64,000 nt of DNA from Xenorhabdus griffiniae. Its GTDB lineage: Bacteria > Pseudomonadota > Gammaproteobacteria > Enterobacterales > Enterobacteriaceae. The DNA lies in NCBI RefSeq assembly GCF_001028135.1, contig NZ_LDNM01000005.1, positions 45,521 through 109,520 of the forward strand, read 5' to 3'. Numbering within the stretch: position 1 is the stretch's first letter; every line of letters starts with the position of its first letter. The notes beneath the pieces are model-generated. The model was not told where the DNA came from. It saw nothing but the letters and a program-made list of their open reading frames with translations, and searched no databases. The translations under genes and the position numbers were made by a program. This document shows positions 1 to 8,563 of this stretch, in pieces.

Positions 1-243
1 GAAAAGCAAGTGAAATTGACTGAAAGTTCAATGCGTGGTTATAACGGGCATCTGTTTATGACCGAGTTTCAAAATGGCAAAACAATAACGCCGGTATCTC
101 AACGAAAGCAGGATCGTATTTTGGCTACCGTTCGTTCTGAAATTGCCGCTAAACCGGCAACGAAAGAGTTGGAAACAATGCCGCCAGTCACACCACCGAT
201 TAAAGAGCCTAGCGTATCGGAAGACAAACACGAAGAAAGTTAA
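1..243 (+). CDS. Neck/head-region protein, 5' end cut by window
   Basis: The reading frame is open from base 1, so the true start is probably upstream; a GTG at 10 is the first possible start inside the window. Residues 1-40 align by eye with the next gene (V-K-L-x-E-S, G-Y-x-G, F-x-N-G, Q-x-x-R-I are shared), so the two are diverged tandem paralogs. The C-terminal part is Pro/Glu/Lys-rich and looks disordered. Position directly before the neck genes suggests a virion or head-maturation role, but I do not recognise the family. Confidence 0.6.
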   Translation, partial: EKQVKLTESSMRGYNGHLFMTEFQNGKTITPVSQRKQDRILATVRSEIAAKPATKELETMPPVTPPIKEPSVSEDKHEES

Positions 244-255
244 GTAATAACAGTA

Positions 256-276
256 GTGCGGTCGGGATGACCGCAC
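256..276 (+). other. Perfect 8-bp hairpin between paralogs
   Basis: GTGCGGTC (256-263) and GACCGCAC (269-276) form a perfect stem with a 5-base loop. No T-run follows, so it is more likely an mRNA-stabilising or attenuating hairpin than a strong terminator. It sits 10 bases before the ribosome binding site of the next gene. Confidence 0.55.
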
Positions 277-298
277 CTTCTCATTAAGGAAAGTGAAA

Positions 299-730
299 AT
301 GAAACCCGCCAAAGTAAAACTCTTGGAATCAGCATTTTCCGGTTATACCGGTGTCATGTCTGGTGTCATGTTTGAGAACGGTGTAAGTAAAACCGCTATT
401 CCGTTTATTGATCAACAGCGGATATGTTCAATTATGAAAGCCGAAACCGTGGAGGGTAAAAATGTGAGTGGGGCGGCTGCATTAGCCGAATCTCGTGAAA
501 TTACAGCAAAACAAGCGTTGGAACTGGAAACAAAAGCAACGCCAACCACTGAATTACTGCGTGAAGGAGAAAATGATCTTCCTATTATCCGATTCACACG
601 AAATGAACTGGAAGCGTTGGCTGATAAAGGCGGGATTGCTGCTTTGCGTAAAATTGGTAACGAGTTCAATGTGCGTGAAAAATCAATTGAAGCGATGATC
701 GAAAGTATCCTCAACGTGGCAGGTGAATAA
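299..730 (+). CDS. Neck/head-region protein, paralog of the preceding gene
   Basis: 143 residues. The ATG at 299 is preferred over the GTG at 293 because AGGA at 287-290 is 8 bases upstream of the ATG but only 2 from the GTG. The N-terminal 40 residues match the preceding gene, and the C-terminal half adds a predicted helical part (about residues 90-143, ending in an acidic tail). The stop overlaps the start of the next gene by one base (TAATG), so the two are translationally coupled. No recognised domain; a role in the head-tail interface is inferred from position only. Confidence 0.65.
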   Translation: MKPAKVKLLESAFSGYTGVMSGVMFENGVSKTAIPFIDQQRICSIMKAETVEGKNVSGAAALAESREITAKQALELETKATPTTELLREGENDLPIIRFTRNELEALADKGGIAALRKIGNEFNVREKSIEAMIESILNVAGE

Positions 731-1569
731 TGTCAAAACTGGACGTAATCAAATCAGGCGGTGTATCAGAAATTACTGTGATGTTTGATGCGCTTGATAT
801 AGAGAAAGCCTCTTATTCATTGTTCGACATTGCCGGTAAAACGATTATTGCTGACCAAGACATTACTCTGAATAGCGGCGATCTGAGCGCCTCCTTTTCT
901 ATCTCAGGTGAACATAACGTTTTAGCGGATGGCAAAACCAAAGACATGCGTCGTGTTGTGGTAAAAACAACTACAGCAAGTGGTCGGGTATCTGAATTTG
1001 AACAGTATTATGCTGTTATTGTCTCAATAGAATTAGCTGTACCCAGTGAATCTTTCATTACCCTGATGGAAGCAAAACTAGCTGCTATAGATATGTATTC
1101 CTCAGATGCATTTTTGTTCCTGAGTGATCATACTCAGCGTCAGGCCTTAATAGAGGCAACAAGACGCCTCAAGAATATGAAATTCAGTCTCAAGCGGATT
1201 TATAAGATATCGGATAGCGAATACGACCGACCTCAAAACGTGTTAGCGACTAATGCATTACCGTTTTATCTGGCTGGTGAATTTAAAGGTGACGCAATTG
1301 ATTTCTCTGAGCTGACAGAAGAAGAGTACCGAGCACTGCCTGATTATTTCCTCAATGATATGGCGCAAGCCTGCATGATTGAGGCTGTTTCTGTTGTGAC
1401 TACCGGTGGTGCGGCAGATGCCCGTGATGAGGGCGTACTGTCTGAATCTATTGGTGAAACAACCAATATGTATCGTAGCGGCAGGGCAGCAACACAGGCA
1501 TTGTCGCGTAAAACTTGGCGCTTAATTGCACGCTATACAGACAATGTGATTCGCATTCGCCGAGGGTGA
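730..1569 (+). CDS. Probable head-tail neck protein, unknown family
   Basis: 279 residues. The N-terminal third is beta-rich and the region from about residue 105 is helical and begins after a Pro-Ser-Glu-Ser linker; the C-terminus is basic (R-I-R-R-G). It starts one base inside the stop of the previous gene and is followed after one base by a predicted joining protein, so it lies where lambda-like and HK97-like phages carry connector or completion proteins. I do not recognise a named family. No membrane or signal segment is visible. Confidence 0.6.
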   Translation: MSKLDVIKSGGVSEITVMFDALDIEKASYSLFDIAGKTIIADQDITLNSGDLSASFSISGEHNVLADGKTKDMRRVVVKTTTASGRVSEFEQYYAVIVSIELAVPSESFITLMEAKLAAIDMYSSDAFLFLSDHTQRQALIEATRRLKNMKFSLKRIYKISDSEYDRPQNVLATNALPFYLAGEFKGDAIDFSELTEEEYRALPDYFLNDMAQACMIEAVSVVTTGGAADARDEGVLSESIGETTNMYRSGRAATQALSRKTWRLIARYTDNVIRIRRG

Positions 1570-1570
1570 T

Positions 1571-1924
1571 ATGAATATCAGTTGGCAATCAACCGCAACC
1601 ATTTATCGTAAATCTGAAACATTGAATATTTATGGAGAACCTGAATTACAGTTTGCTGGAAAATCACCGGTCGGAATTGTTCGTTTTATTCAGGCATATG
1701 ATCGTTCATCTGTACGAGCGGATAGTTCGGCATCACGAGGTAAAGCGGATATTGAGTTGTTTGATGCCGTTCTGATCTTCCCCGAAAAAACAAAGCTCAA
1801 TATTGACGATGTGTTGTTGGTTGAAGGTGTGAAGTTGGAGATTAAAAGCATTCACAACAGATTCGGCTTAAGGGGCAAGGAGGGGCATTTTGAAGTGGGG
1901 GCAAACTTGTGGGTATCTCAGTAG
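1571..1924 (+). CDS. Head-closure / head-tail joining-like protein
   Basis: 117 residues, mostly predicted beta strand, with the size and layout typical of siphovirus head-closure (stopper) proteins: an N-terminal W-x-x-x-A-T-I-Y strand, a central disordered loop (R-A-D-S-S-A-S-R-G-K) and a C-terminal D-x-L-x-V-E-G barrel-like part. It overlaps the next gene by 16 bases. It is followed by an HK97 gp10-like gene, the usual order head closure, tail completion, tail terminator, tube. The assignment is by size, order and fold impression, not by a diagnostic motif. Confidence 0.55.
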   Translation: MNISWQSTATIYRKSETLNIYGEPELQFAGKSPVGIVRFIQAYDRSSVRADSSASRGKADIELFDAVLIFPEKTKLNIDDVLLVEGVKLEIKSIHNRFGLRGKEGHFEVGANLWVSQ

Positions 1925-2406
1925 ACATTGGTTCATTTAAACGTGTTCAGAAACGTTTGACGCACAGTCAGCATGCTCTCAAAAAGAACTTACTCAATGA
2001 ATTACGGAAAATGGCGGTTGAAATGCAGAAGTATGCCCGCGCCATGATCCCCCGTGAGACAGGTAGCCTTGAAAGTGCTGTCTTCGCTCATGTTGTAAAT
2101 AGAAGGGATGAGGTTCATGTGAATCTTTATGTTTCTGAGCACAAGAAACGTGAAGGATTTAATATTCGTGGTAAGTCCGTCAAGAGTGTTTCAGTCGGTC
2201 GTTATGCCAAATACATGCACAATGGACAATATCGGCTTGGGATATTGTCACGAATTAAACAGCAGAGTAACTACGCTACCAATATGCGGGTTAAAGTGGG
2301 TAAAGGGTTTATTGGACGAGCCGGTAATACTGTATGGAAACGTTACCGTAATGATCTAAAAGAGGCGGGCATAAGAGCGGGTTTTGGTCGAGGTCGATGG
2401 AAATGA
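1909..2406 (+). CDS. HK97 gp10-like tail completion protein
   Basis: 165 residues. The core reads as the HK97 gp10-like family: a basic helix followed by M-I-P-R-E-T-G-S-L, the G-R-Y-A-K-Y-M-H-N-G-Q-Y hallmark near residues 95-110, and a basic C-terminus. These proteins act at the head-tail junction. The gene overlaps both neighbours (16 bases upstream, 10 downstream), consistent with tight co-translation in a morphogenesis operon. Confidence 0.75.
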   Translation: MGISVDIGSFKRVQKRLTHSQHALKKNLLNELRKMAVEMQKYARAMIPRETGSLESAVFAHVVNRRDEVHVNLYVSEHKKREGFNIRGKSVKSVSVGRYAKYMHNGQYRLGILSRIKQQSNYATNMRVKVGKGFIGRAGNTVWKRYRNDLKEAGIRAGFGRGRWK

Positions 2407-2783
2407 TTTTAGAAGCATTTACTAAATATCTTGAATCAAAAGGAGTGGGAAAAATAGGAAAAGATCTGTTTTGCCACTATATGCCCCCCAAAATACCTCG
2501 TGGCTATCTGGTTATGTCGCCTAGCGATGGGATTAAAATTGATTCAGAGTTAAAAGGCTACTATCAAGACATTTTTCCGTTTATGATTAGAGCAGAAAGT
2601 ATTGGAAAGGTTAACCAATTAAGTAATGTGGTTATGGAGCACCTTTCAGTACGTGATATTGAGATAAATGGAGTTTATTTCAATTTAATACAAGTCATTA
2701 CATTGCCTACTATCTACCCCCAAAATGACGGAGGTTCTTTTGAAGCAGGCGTTGTGATAGAGTTCAGTTGTTATTTAAAATAA
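2397..2783 (+). CDS. Tail terminator / minor tail-like protein
   Basis: 128 residues with the mixed alpha/beta layout of siphovirus tail terminators: an N-terminal helix, a C-H-Y-M-P-P-K-x-P loop, a central Y-Y-Q-x-x-F-P-F-M-I strand and a C-terminal strand E-A-G-V-V-I-E-F. In lambda-like phages the tail terminator gene stands directly before the tube gene, as here. A role in capping the tail tube is inferred from order and size. Confidence 0.6.
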   Translation: MEMILEAFTKYLESKGVGKIGKDLFCHYMPPKIPRGYLVMSPSDGIKIDSELKGYYQDIFPFMIRAESIGKVNQLSNVVMEHLSVRDIEINGVYFNLIQVITLPTIYPQNDGGSFEAGVVIEFSCYLK

Positions 2784-2797
2784 GTAAGGGAATACTT

Positions 2798-3289
2798 ATG
2801 GCAGGTTCAAAAGTTGAAAATATTAAGCTAGGTGCATGTAACGTTTCTTTCAAAGGCGTTGATTTGGGTTATACCAAAGGCGGTGTAGAGGTGGAGGTTA
2901 CTACTGACACACTGAAAGTGACGGTTGACCAGTTTGGTGAAACCACCGTTTCTGAACTGATTCAGGGGCGTAATATCAAAGTCACTGTACCACTGGCAGA
3001 AACTGTCCTTGAACGTCTGGCTACCGTAATGCCGGGGAGTGAAGTCGGCGGTGCGGGTGACGAAATTACCATCAAGACGGGTATTGGCATCAACCTTGTT
3101 GAAGTCGCTGAATCTCTGGTTCTGACACCGCTCAACAAAGATGATTACGTCCTGACTCTGCCACGTACTGCTACAGCAGGTAGCTTCACCATGGCATACA
3201 AGCATGATGATGTTCGTGTGTTCAATATTGAATTTAATGCTTACCCTGATGACAGTGGTGTATTGGGGAAAATGGCAAAAAAAAAGTAG
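2798..3289 (+). CDS. Major tail tube protein (possible -1 frameshift extension to 3360)
   Basis: 163 residues in the zero frame. The start ATG at 2798 follows a purine-rich AAGGG at 2786-2790; the upstream in-frame codon at 2768 lies inside the previous gene and lacks a better site. The sequence is beta-rich with V-T-x-D-T-L-K-V-T-V and an N-terminal G-x-x-N-I-K-L-G-A segment typical of siphovirus tube proteins. The frame ends M-A-K-K-K-stop over a run of nine A. In the -1 frame the sequence stays open for about 24 further codons, Lys/Ser-rich, to a TAG at 3358-3360, so a longer minor form is possible. Confidence 0.75.
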   Translation: MAGSKVENIKLGACNVSFKGVDLGYTKGGVEVEVTTDTLKVTVDQFGETTVSELIQGRNIKVTVPLAETVLERLATVMPGSEVGGAGDEITIKTGIGINLVEVAESLVLTPLNKDDYVLTLPRTATAGSFTMAYKHDDVRVFNIEFNAYPDDSGVLGKMAKKK

Positions 3290-3397
3290 TTACTGAATCT
3301 GCTTCTAAAGATAAAAAATCTGAGGGAAGCAAAGTTCAGAATAATCAATCTGTGGCATAGCGCGATACAAACCAAGATTAATTAATTTGATCTGGTA

Positions 3398-3412
3398 AGT
3401 ATGTTTATACCT
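3398..3412 (+). promoter_or_regulatory. Dispersed 15-bp dyad, copy 1
   Basis: AGTATGTTTATACCT, followed by ATTATATT. It belongs to a set of similar dyads near AGTATTTAAATACCT seen before several genes in the window. It lies between the tube gene and the terminator at 3424. Confidence 0.4.
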
Positions 3413-3423
3413 ATTATATTATA

Positions 3424-3447
3424 GGGCTTCTATTTGAAGCCCTTTTT
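3424..3447 (+). terminator. Intrinsic terminator after tube gene
   Basis: A perfect 7-bp stem GGGCTTC/GAAGCCC (3424-3430 and 3436-3442) with a 5-base loop is followed by TTTTT. It would lower expression of the chaperone and tape-measure genes relative to the abundant tube protein, as expected for tail stoichiometry. Confidence 0.85.
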
Positions 3448-3464
3448 ATTACATGGAGTTTAAG

Positions 3465-3782
3465 ATGGCAAAATTACTTGACCTTGATGCAATTGCCCCA
3501 AAACCTAAAGAAGTCACTTTGCGTGGCGTAAATTACAAAATGTCACCAATGACAGTTGGCCTGTTTGTACTGGCGCAGCAATTCCAATCGCAGGATATTG
3601 AAAATCAAACTCCTGCTGAGCAATTAAAGGCAGGTATTGAGATTGTTCGCAAGCTGCTACCTGAAATGCCGGAAGCAGAAATAGATAATCTGACTCCAGA
3701 ACAGGTTCAGCAAATTGTTCTCTTTGCATTTCAGGAAGGTGAAGAAACCAATGAACGTCACGCTGGAGAAGACGCAAAGTAA
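3465..3782 (+). CDS. Tail assembly chaperone, G-like
   Basis: 105 residues. ATG at 3465 is chosen over 3453 because GGAG at 3455-3458 gives a 6-base spacing. The protein is acidic at its C-terminus and has the layout of lambda gpG-like chaperones (short N-terminal beta part, V-T-L-R-G-V-N-Y, then helices). The downstream region is open in the -1 frame and the tape measure follows, which is the conserved arrangement G, GT, tape measure in long-tailed phages. Confidence 0.75.
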   Translation: MAKLLDLDAIAPKPKEVTLRGVNYKMSPMTVGLFVLAQQFQSQDIENQTPAEQLKAGIEIVRKLLPEMPEAEIDNLTPEQVQQIVLFAFQEGEETNERHAGEDAK

Positions 3783-4132
3783 TAACCCGTCAAGAAAGCG
3801 GAGTCGAGATTGTTTCTATCGATTTTGGTTTCTACTTTTGTCGTGTTGTTGCTTTTTATGGCGAAACCACGGAATCGGTTATCGCCATGCCGCTTGAACG
3901 GTTCTGGTTATTAAGTCGAAACATAGACCGCATCAAGTCAGAAGATGATATTCGTCGCTTGCAGACAGCAAGGGTTGCCCAGGCAACGGCGGATAGTTAC
4001 ACGGCATTTGAGAAAAGTTTACAGCAGCGATTGGGGCAGCCGGTCATTATGAAAAAGGTGTTGTCACCTTTCCATGCCGAGGCTGATCCAGATGCCGAAT
4101 TGAAATTAAGGAATATATTCGGTAGGAGCTAA
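3465..4132 (+). CDS. GT-like chaperone made by -1 frameshift
   Basis: The zero frame of the G-like gene stops at 3780-3782, while the -1 frame is open from 3755 to the TAA at 4130-4132. A -1 slip near the end of G (for example on GCA-AAG just before the stop, where AAG can re-pair as AAA) would give a fusion of about 222 residues. The extension encodes G-V-E-I-V-S-I-D-F-G then a Trp/Leu-rich segment and basic helices, and ends 2 bases before the tape measure. Frameshifting at this place is conserved in long-tailed phages; the exact slippery site is uncertain because no classic X-XXY-YYZ heptamer is present. Confidence 0.65.
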
Positions 4133-4134
4133 GG

Positions 4135-7100
4135 ATGGCTGACTCATTAGGTTTTCGATTGTCGCTGGACAGCAAAGAGTTTGAGATAAAGATCGATAAT
4201 GCGGGTCGTTTACTCAATCGTCTCTCCAATCAAGGTACAAAAGCCAGTACGGGTGTTAAGCGTTTAGAGGGCGGGTTTAGAGGTTTTGGTCGCACGTTGT
4301 CAGATACGATTACTACAATCGGTATGGCATCTTTTGCAATTGGAACACTAAAGACTGCCTTTTTTGATTGGCAAAAAACCATTCTTGATAGCGCAGGAAA
4401 ATTAGAACGCCTGCAAGTCATGTTACAAGGCTTGGCGACATCTTCGGATAAAGCAGCCGAGTCAATGCGAGACTTCCAATACATTATTTCATCGGCAAAA
4501 CAAGCTCCTTTTTCTATTGATGCTATTTCAGATAGCTTCGTTAAATTAAAATCATCAGGAATAGATCCAACCAAAGGTTCTATGCAAGCTCTGGTTGACG
4601 CAACTGCTCGATTTGGTGGTGATAGTGAGCTTTTGAAACGGGCTACAATTGCAATCCAACAAATGTCTGGTAAAGGCGTTGTCTCGATGGAAGAACTTCG
4701 TCAACAACTTGGTGAAGCAATCCCTACCGCGATGCAATCAATGGCATTAGGTATGAACGTGTCAATGGCTGAATTGGTTAAAGCAGTTTCTAGCGGCTCT
4801 GTTCGTTCAAAAGATGCTATTGAATCAATGATGAACATTTTGGAAGCCTCATACGGCGGCTCTGCCAAGCGAATGATGAACACCTATGTTGGTTTGTTAT
4901 CACAAATGCAAACTAACGCCGCCCTTTTAGCCAAATCCATTGGTGACTCTGGTTATATGGATGCCGTTAAAGATGCAATTCGAGATATAAACAGCTTATT
5001 GGGTAGTAACGCGGCTGTTTACTATGGAGAGCAATTTGGCAAGATGGTTAAGGAAATTATTGACGCCTCTAAAGAAATGCTTGTTTGGATATTTAATAAC
5101 AAAGAAATGCTACTGTCTTTAGGCTCAGCATTAATGCATATCGCTGGCGGTGTACTTGTTCTGTCCTTTTTTAAGTCAATAACTGGTGCGTTAACAGGTT
5201 TTAACAGAATGATCGCAACGACTGTGACAAGTTCTGGCGGTCTAGCAAGACAAATGGTTTTAATCTCTCAACGTGCTTCTGGCATGGGGCAAAATCTTAA
5301 CCTTGGAACAATTGCCATTGGAAGAATGAAACATGCTTGGCGTGGTTTAGACGCTGCTATGAAAGCCAATGCGATTATCTTTGCGGTTACTACGATTATC
5401 GAGGTTCTTGCTTTACTTGCATGGTGGTATGACAAAGTAAATGAAAGAGCCAAAAACGCGATGGAGACGGCTAAAAATACGCCTGAATTGGTGACTGATG
5501 AACAAATGGAGGACTTAAAAAAAGCAAAGGAGAACCAATTAAAAGAATTAGAGGAAATTGAAAGAAAAATAAAATATCAGCAAGAGCTTATGCAACCTGC
5601 TTTAGAATATAAAAAGAGTGGTAAATCTCCCAACGAAGAAGCGTTGAATCAAGCTTTGGAAGTAGAAAAAGCCTTATTAAAGGAAAAAGAAAAAATTGCT
5701 GGAAAATTACAAAAATTACAAGATGCTTTAACTAATACCGAAATCGCTAAAGCTAAAATTGCGTATGAAAGAAAACTATCCCAACTTGAGAATAGTATTG
5801 AAAGAGAAGATGGGGTCAGAAAATCAGAGTTAAGATCCAAACTTGAGGCTCTTAATGCTGAAATGGTAGCGAAACTCAACGCGGTAAAAAATGATACTGC
5901 GTTGCAACTTTCTATCCGGAAGGAATACGGTGAGAAAATGGGGGTTTTGTACAATGAGGAATTAGAACGTGGTAAAGAAAGTATTACCAAACAGGCAGAT
6001 TTAACTCGAACTGAAATTAATCGCGTAATGAAAGAGTTAACTAAAGTTCGGACTCGGGCTGGAAATAATACAACTGATATTCAGAAACAGCAGATTACTC
6101 AACTTGAAAACCAGCTATTATCCGCCACTAACTCTCTAAATAATTATGAAAAAATGTATCAAACCACCCTTGAACGTATAACCAATTCTGCAAAGATGTT
6201 TATGGGGTCGATGATAGGTATTAATGGTGAGGCTATAGATGCTACATCCGATGCCCTCGGTGATAAATTAAAAACTATAGAGGATTCGAGCCGTAGAAAT
6301 TCCGCATCAGCACGTTTAGGTAATGGTGAGAAAATAAAGACAATCGATGGTAGAACCGCCACCTCACAACAAGAATTGCAGACTCATTACAATATAGTGG
6401 ATGCGCTTAAAGAAGAAAAAATTAACGTTGATAATCTTGAAGTTGCCTATAAAAATTTAAGTAAAAGTCATAAAGCAAGTATAGATGCAGCAATGGCAAA
6501 CGCACGTATGGCGGGTAATGCTGCGAATGAAAAGAAGGATAACTCCAAAGCTGAAAAAGCTAAACGTGAAGCTGAACGTATGGCTGAGGCACATCGTAAG
6601 ATCTTGAGCGATGCTGATGCTATGTCGGCAAAGATCGGTTTTGGGAGCCAAGAGGTTGTTAAATATAATCAATCATTAGATGAATTGAGAAAAAGCCTTG
6701 AAAAACTCTCCAAGGCCTCTCCACAAGAAGGAATTTTGTCTCAAGAGCAGATAGATGATGCCACAGCGTGGTTGGCGGAAATCAAAGCTGAAATAGAAAA
6801 CGATGATTATCTAAATGCTTTGGCAAAAAACTCTGCTGATCAACTTATTTCAAAATGGGCGGGGTTTGCGAATACAGTTAAAGGTAATATGACACAATCC
6901 ATTGCAGAAATGCGTAGCGAGTTTGAAAAGAATTACCAAGCAGCCGATAATTATTTTGCCAAGATTATCAAGGCAAATGAAAAAAATACCGAAGTTTATG
7001 AATATCTAGAAGCAGAGCAAGCAAAATTCCACGCTGGCAAAGAAGAAGCAATGGTGCGTATGACTGAAACCGCTACGGCGAAAATGGCATATGATTACCA

Positions 7101-8175
7101 GAATCTGGGTAAGTTAATTGACGATAATTTCAAGAATATTTTCGATAACCTCGAAGATAAGCTTATGGAATTTCTTGATACCGGTAAATTTAATATTGCT
7201 GATTTCGGTAATTTTATTTTTAAAGAGCTTCAACGTAGTTTTATCCGTAGCATGGTTATTTCACCGATGATTAACGGGCTAGGCTTAGGTGCTGGCGGAG
7301 AGACTGGCGAGAGCTTCATCTCAAAAATCGGTGGCGCGATGGGGGGCATGTTCGGTGGTTCTAGTGCTAATGAAGGTGACGATGGCATTGCCAAATCTAC
7401 TCAAGCTCTCGGTAAGGCGGCTACTGAAACAACTGGTGCACTGGAGACAATGCAATCAGAAGGTATCTTCTCTACTATTGCCGGTTATGCGCAACAATTA
7501 TGGGCAATGATCGCTGGTACAACCGCAACCCAAACAAAATCAGCCGCTGATGTTTCAGCTACCACAACAGTTACTTCATTTGCAATTGCATTAGGTTTGG
7601 CAAGAAGTGCCGTTATAAGTTTCATGGCATCCCTGATGACAAGTAGTTCAGCAAGTAGTGCTAGTTCTATTGTATCAATGGTAGGAACAATCGGGTCAGC
7701 AGCAGCTTCTGCATATGGCGGAGGAGCAGGGGCGGCTGGTGCAGCAGGATCTGCGGCTAATACGGGGGCAATGGGAATGTCAACCAATTGGCAAGCCTAT
7801 ACATCCTCTTTTGCAAAAGGCGGCATAATGGGGTCGTTGGGGGAAGTTCCGCTAAAAACCTATTCCAAAGGTGGCATTGCCACTTCACCTCAGTTAGCCC
7901 TCTTTGGTGAGGGGGCGCACAATGAAGCTTATGTACCTTTACCTGATGGCCGCCGTATTCCTGTGAATATGAACATTGCTGGTGACGACATCGGAGCTGG
8001 TTCAGATAAAAATGTAATCATTTCTATCTCTGTAGTAAATCAGGGAGGGGATAGCAATGAGGAAAGTAATTCCAGTAATGAATCGGCATGGAACGAGACG
8101 GCTCAAAAAATTAAATCCATTGTTATTGAAACAATGACTGAAGAAAAACGCCCAGGTGGTATGTTAACGGAGTAA
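4135..8175 (+). CDS. Tail tape measure protein
   Basis: 1346 residues. The N-terminal region (about 70-250) matches the tape-measure N-terminal domain pattern: repeated helices with L-x-x-M-L-Q-G-L-A-T, F-V-K-L-K-S-S-G-I-D-P and M-S-G-K-G-V-V-S-M-E-E-L-R-Q-Q-L-G-E-A-x-P. Two hydrophobic helices lie near residues 330-350 and 410-435. The middle is charged coiled coil (about 440-950), and the C-terminus is Gly/Ala/Ser-rich, ending in a segment with N-E-A-Y-V-P-L-P-D-G-R. It sets tail length and is probably ejected to form a membrane channel. It follows the chaperone frameshift pair and precedes the M-L-K-I genes. Confidence 0.93.
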   Translation: MADSLGFRLSLDSKEFEIKIDNAGRLLNRLSNQGTKASTGVKRLEGGFRGFGRTLSDTITTIGMASFAIGTLKTAFFDWQKTILDSAGKLERLQVMLQGLATSSDKAAESMRDFQYIISSAKQAPFSIDAISDSFVKLKSSGIDPTKGSMQALVDATARFGGDSELLKRATIAIQQMSGKGVVSMEELRQQLGEAIPTAMQSMALGMNVSMAELVKAVSSGSVRSKDAIESMMNILEASYGGSAKRMMNTYVGLLSQMQTNAALLAKSIGDSGYMDAVKDAIRDINSLLGSNAAVYYGEQFGKMVKEIIDASKEMLVWIFNNKEMLLSLGSALMHIAGGVLVLSFFKSITGALTGFNRMIATTVTSSGGLARQMVLISQRASGMGQNLNLGTIAIGRMKHAWRGLDAAMKANAIIFAVTTIIEVLALLAWWYDKVNERAKNAMETAKNTPELVTDEQMEDLKKAKENQLKELEEIERKIKYQQELMQPALEYKKSGKSPNEEALNQALEVEKALLKEKEKIAGKLQKLQDALTNTEIAKAKIAYERKLSQLENSIEREDGVRKSELRSKLEALNAEMVAKLNAVKNDTALQLSIRKEYGEKMGVLYNEELERGKESITKQADLTRTEINRVMKELTKVRTRAGNNTTDIQKQQITQLENQLLSATNSLNNYEKMYQTTLERITNSAKMFMGSMIGINGEAIDATSDALGDKLKTIEDSSRRNSASARLGNGEKIKTIDGRTATSQQELQTHYNIVDALKEEKINVDNLEVAYKNLSKSHKASIDAAMANARMAGNAANEKKDNSKAEKAKREAERMAEAHRKILSDADAMSAKIGFGSQEVVKYNQSLDELRKSLEKLSKASPQEGILSQEQIDDATAWLAEIKAEIENDDYLNALAKNSADQLISKWAGFANTVKGNMTQSIAEMRSEFEKNYQAADNYFAKIIKANEKNTEVYEYLEAEQAKFHAGKEEAMVRMTETATAKMAYDYQNLGKLIDDNFKNIFDNLEDKLMEFLDTGKFNIADFGNFIFKELQRSFIRSMVISPMINGLGLGAGGETGESFISKIGGAMGGMFGGSSANEGDDGIAKSTQALGKAATETTGALETMQSEGIFSTIAGYAQQLWAMIAGTTATQTKSAADVSATTTVTSFAIALGLARSAVISFMASLMTSSSASSASSIVSMVGTIGSAAASAYGGGAGAAGAAGSAANTGAMGMSTNWQAYTSSFAKGGIMGSLGEVPLKTYSKGGIATSPQLALFGEGAHNEAYVPLPDGRRIPVNMNIAGDDIGAGSDKNVIISISVVNQGGDSNEESNSSNESAWNETAQKIKSIVIETMTEEKRPGGMLTE

Positions 8176-8178
8176 CTC

Positions 8179-8511
8179 ATGGAACGGAAAACCTTTAAGT
8201 GGCATCCAAAATTTGAATCGCGTAAAAACTTCAAACCGACAATAAGCAAGCAGACGTTTGATGATGGTTATGAGCAACGATTAACGTCAGGGTTCAATTG
8301 GCGAAAATACGAATGGAATTTGGTATTTGAGGGGGCGTATCCCCTCATTCAAGAAATAGAGGATTTTCTTTACGAACATGGCGGAAAAGATTTATTTAAT
8401 TGGGTATCCCCAGATAAAAAACCTTATTTGATTGTATGTGAAGATTTTAATGTTACAAGAAATACAGGGAGTGCAACCTTAACAGCGACATTCAGACAAG
8501 TGTTTGAGTAA
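8179..8511 (+). CDS. Minor tail protein, lambda gpM-like
   Basis: 110 residues. The core F-x-D-G-Y-E-Q-R-L-x-x-G-F-N, W-x-x-x-F-E-G, and F-x-W-V-S-P segments followed by an R-N-T-G-S-A-T-L-T-A-T-F-R-Q-V-F-E tail match the phage tail M family, a small tail-tip protein acting near the distal end of the tape measure. It starts 3 bases after the tape-measure stop and is followed by L, K and I homologs in the lambda order. Confidence 0.85.
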   Translation: MERKTFKWHPKFESRKNFKPTISKQTFDDGYEQRLTSGFNWRKYEWNLVFEGAYPLIQEIEDFLYEHGGKDLFNWVSPDKKPYLIVCEDFNVTRNTGSATLTATFRQVFE

Positions 8512-8563
8512 AACTGTGCTTATCCCAATACGGGAATAGTATGATTTCAAGGAGAGAAACGTA

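Noticed and set aside
28..312. Minus-strand 94-codon frame at the left edge
   Set aside because: Antisense to two supported plus-strand genes, low-complexity composition and no promoter.
3387..3418. Sigma70-like promoter before the chaperone gene
   Set aside because: TTGATC and TATTAT are 19 bases apart and a terminator follows at once, so it would make only a very short transcript; only the dyad is kept.
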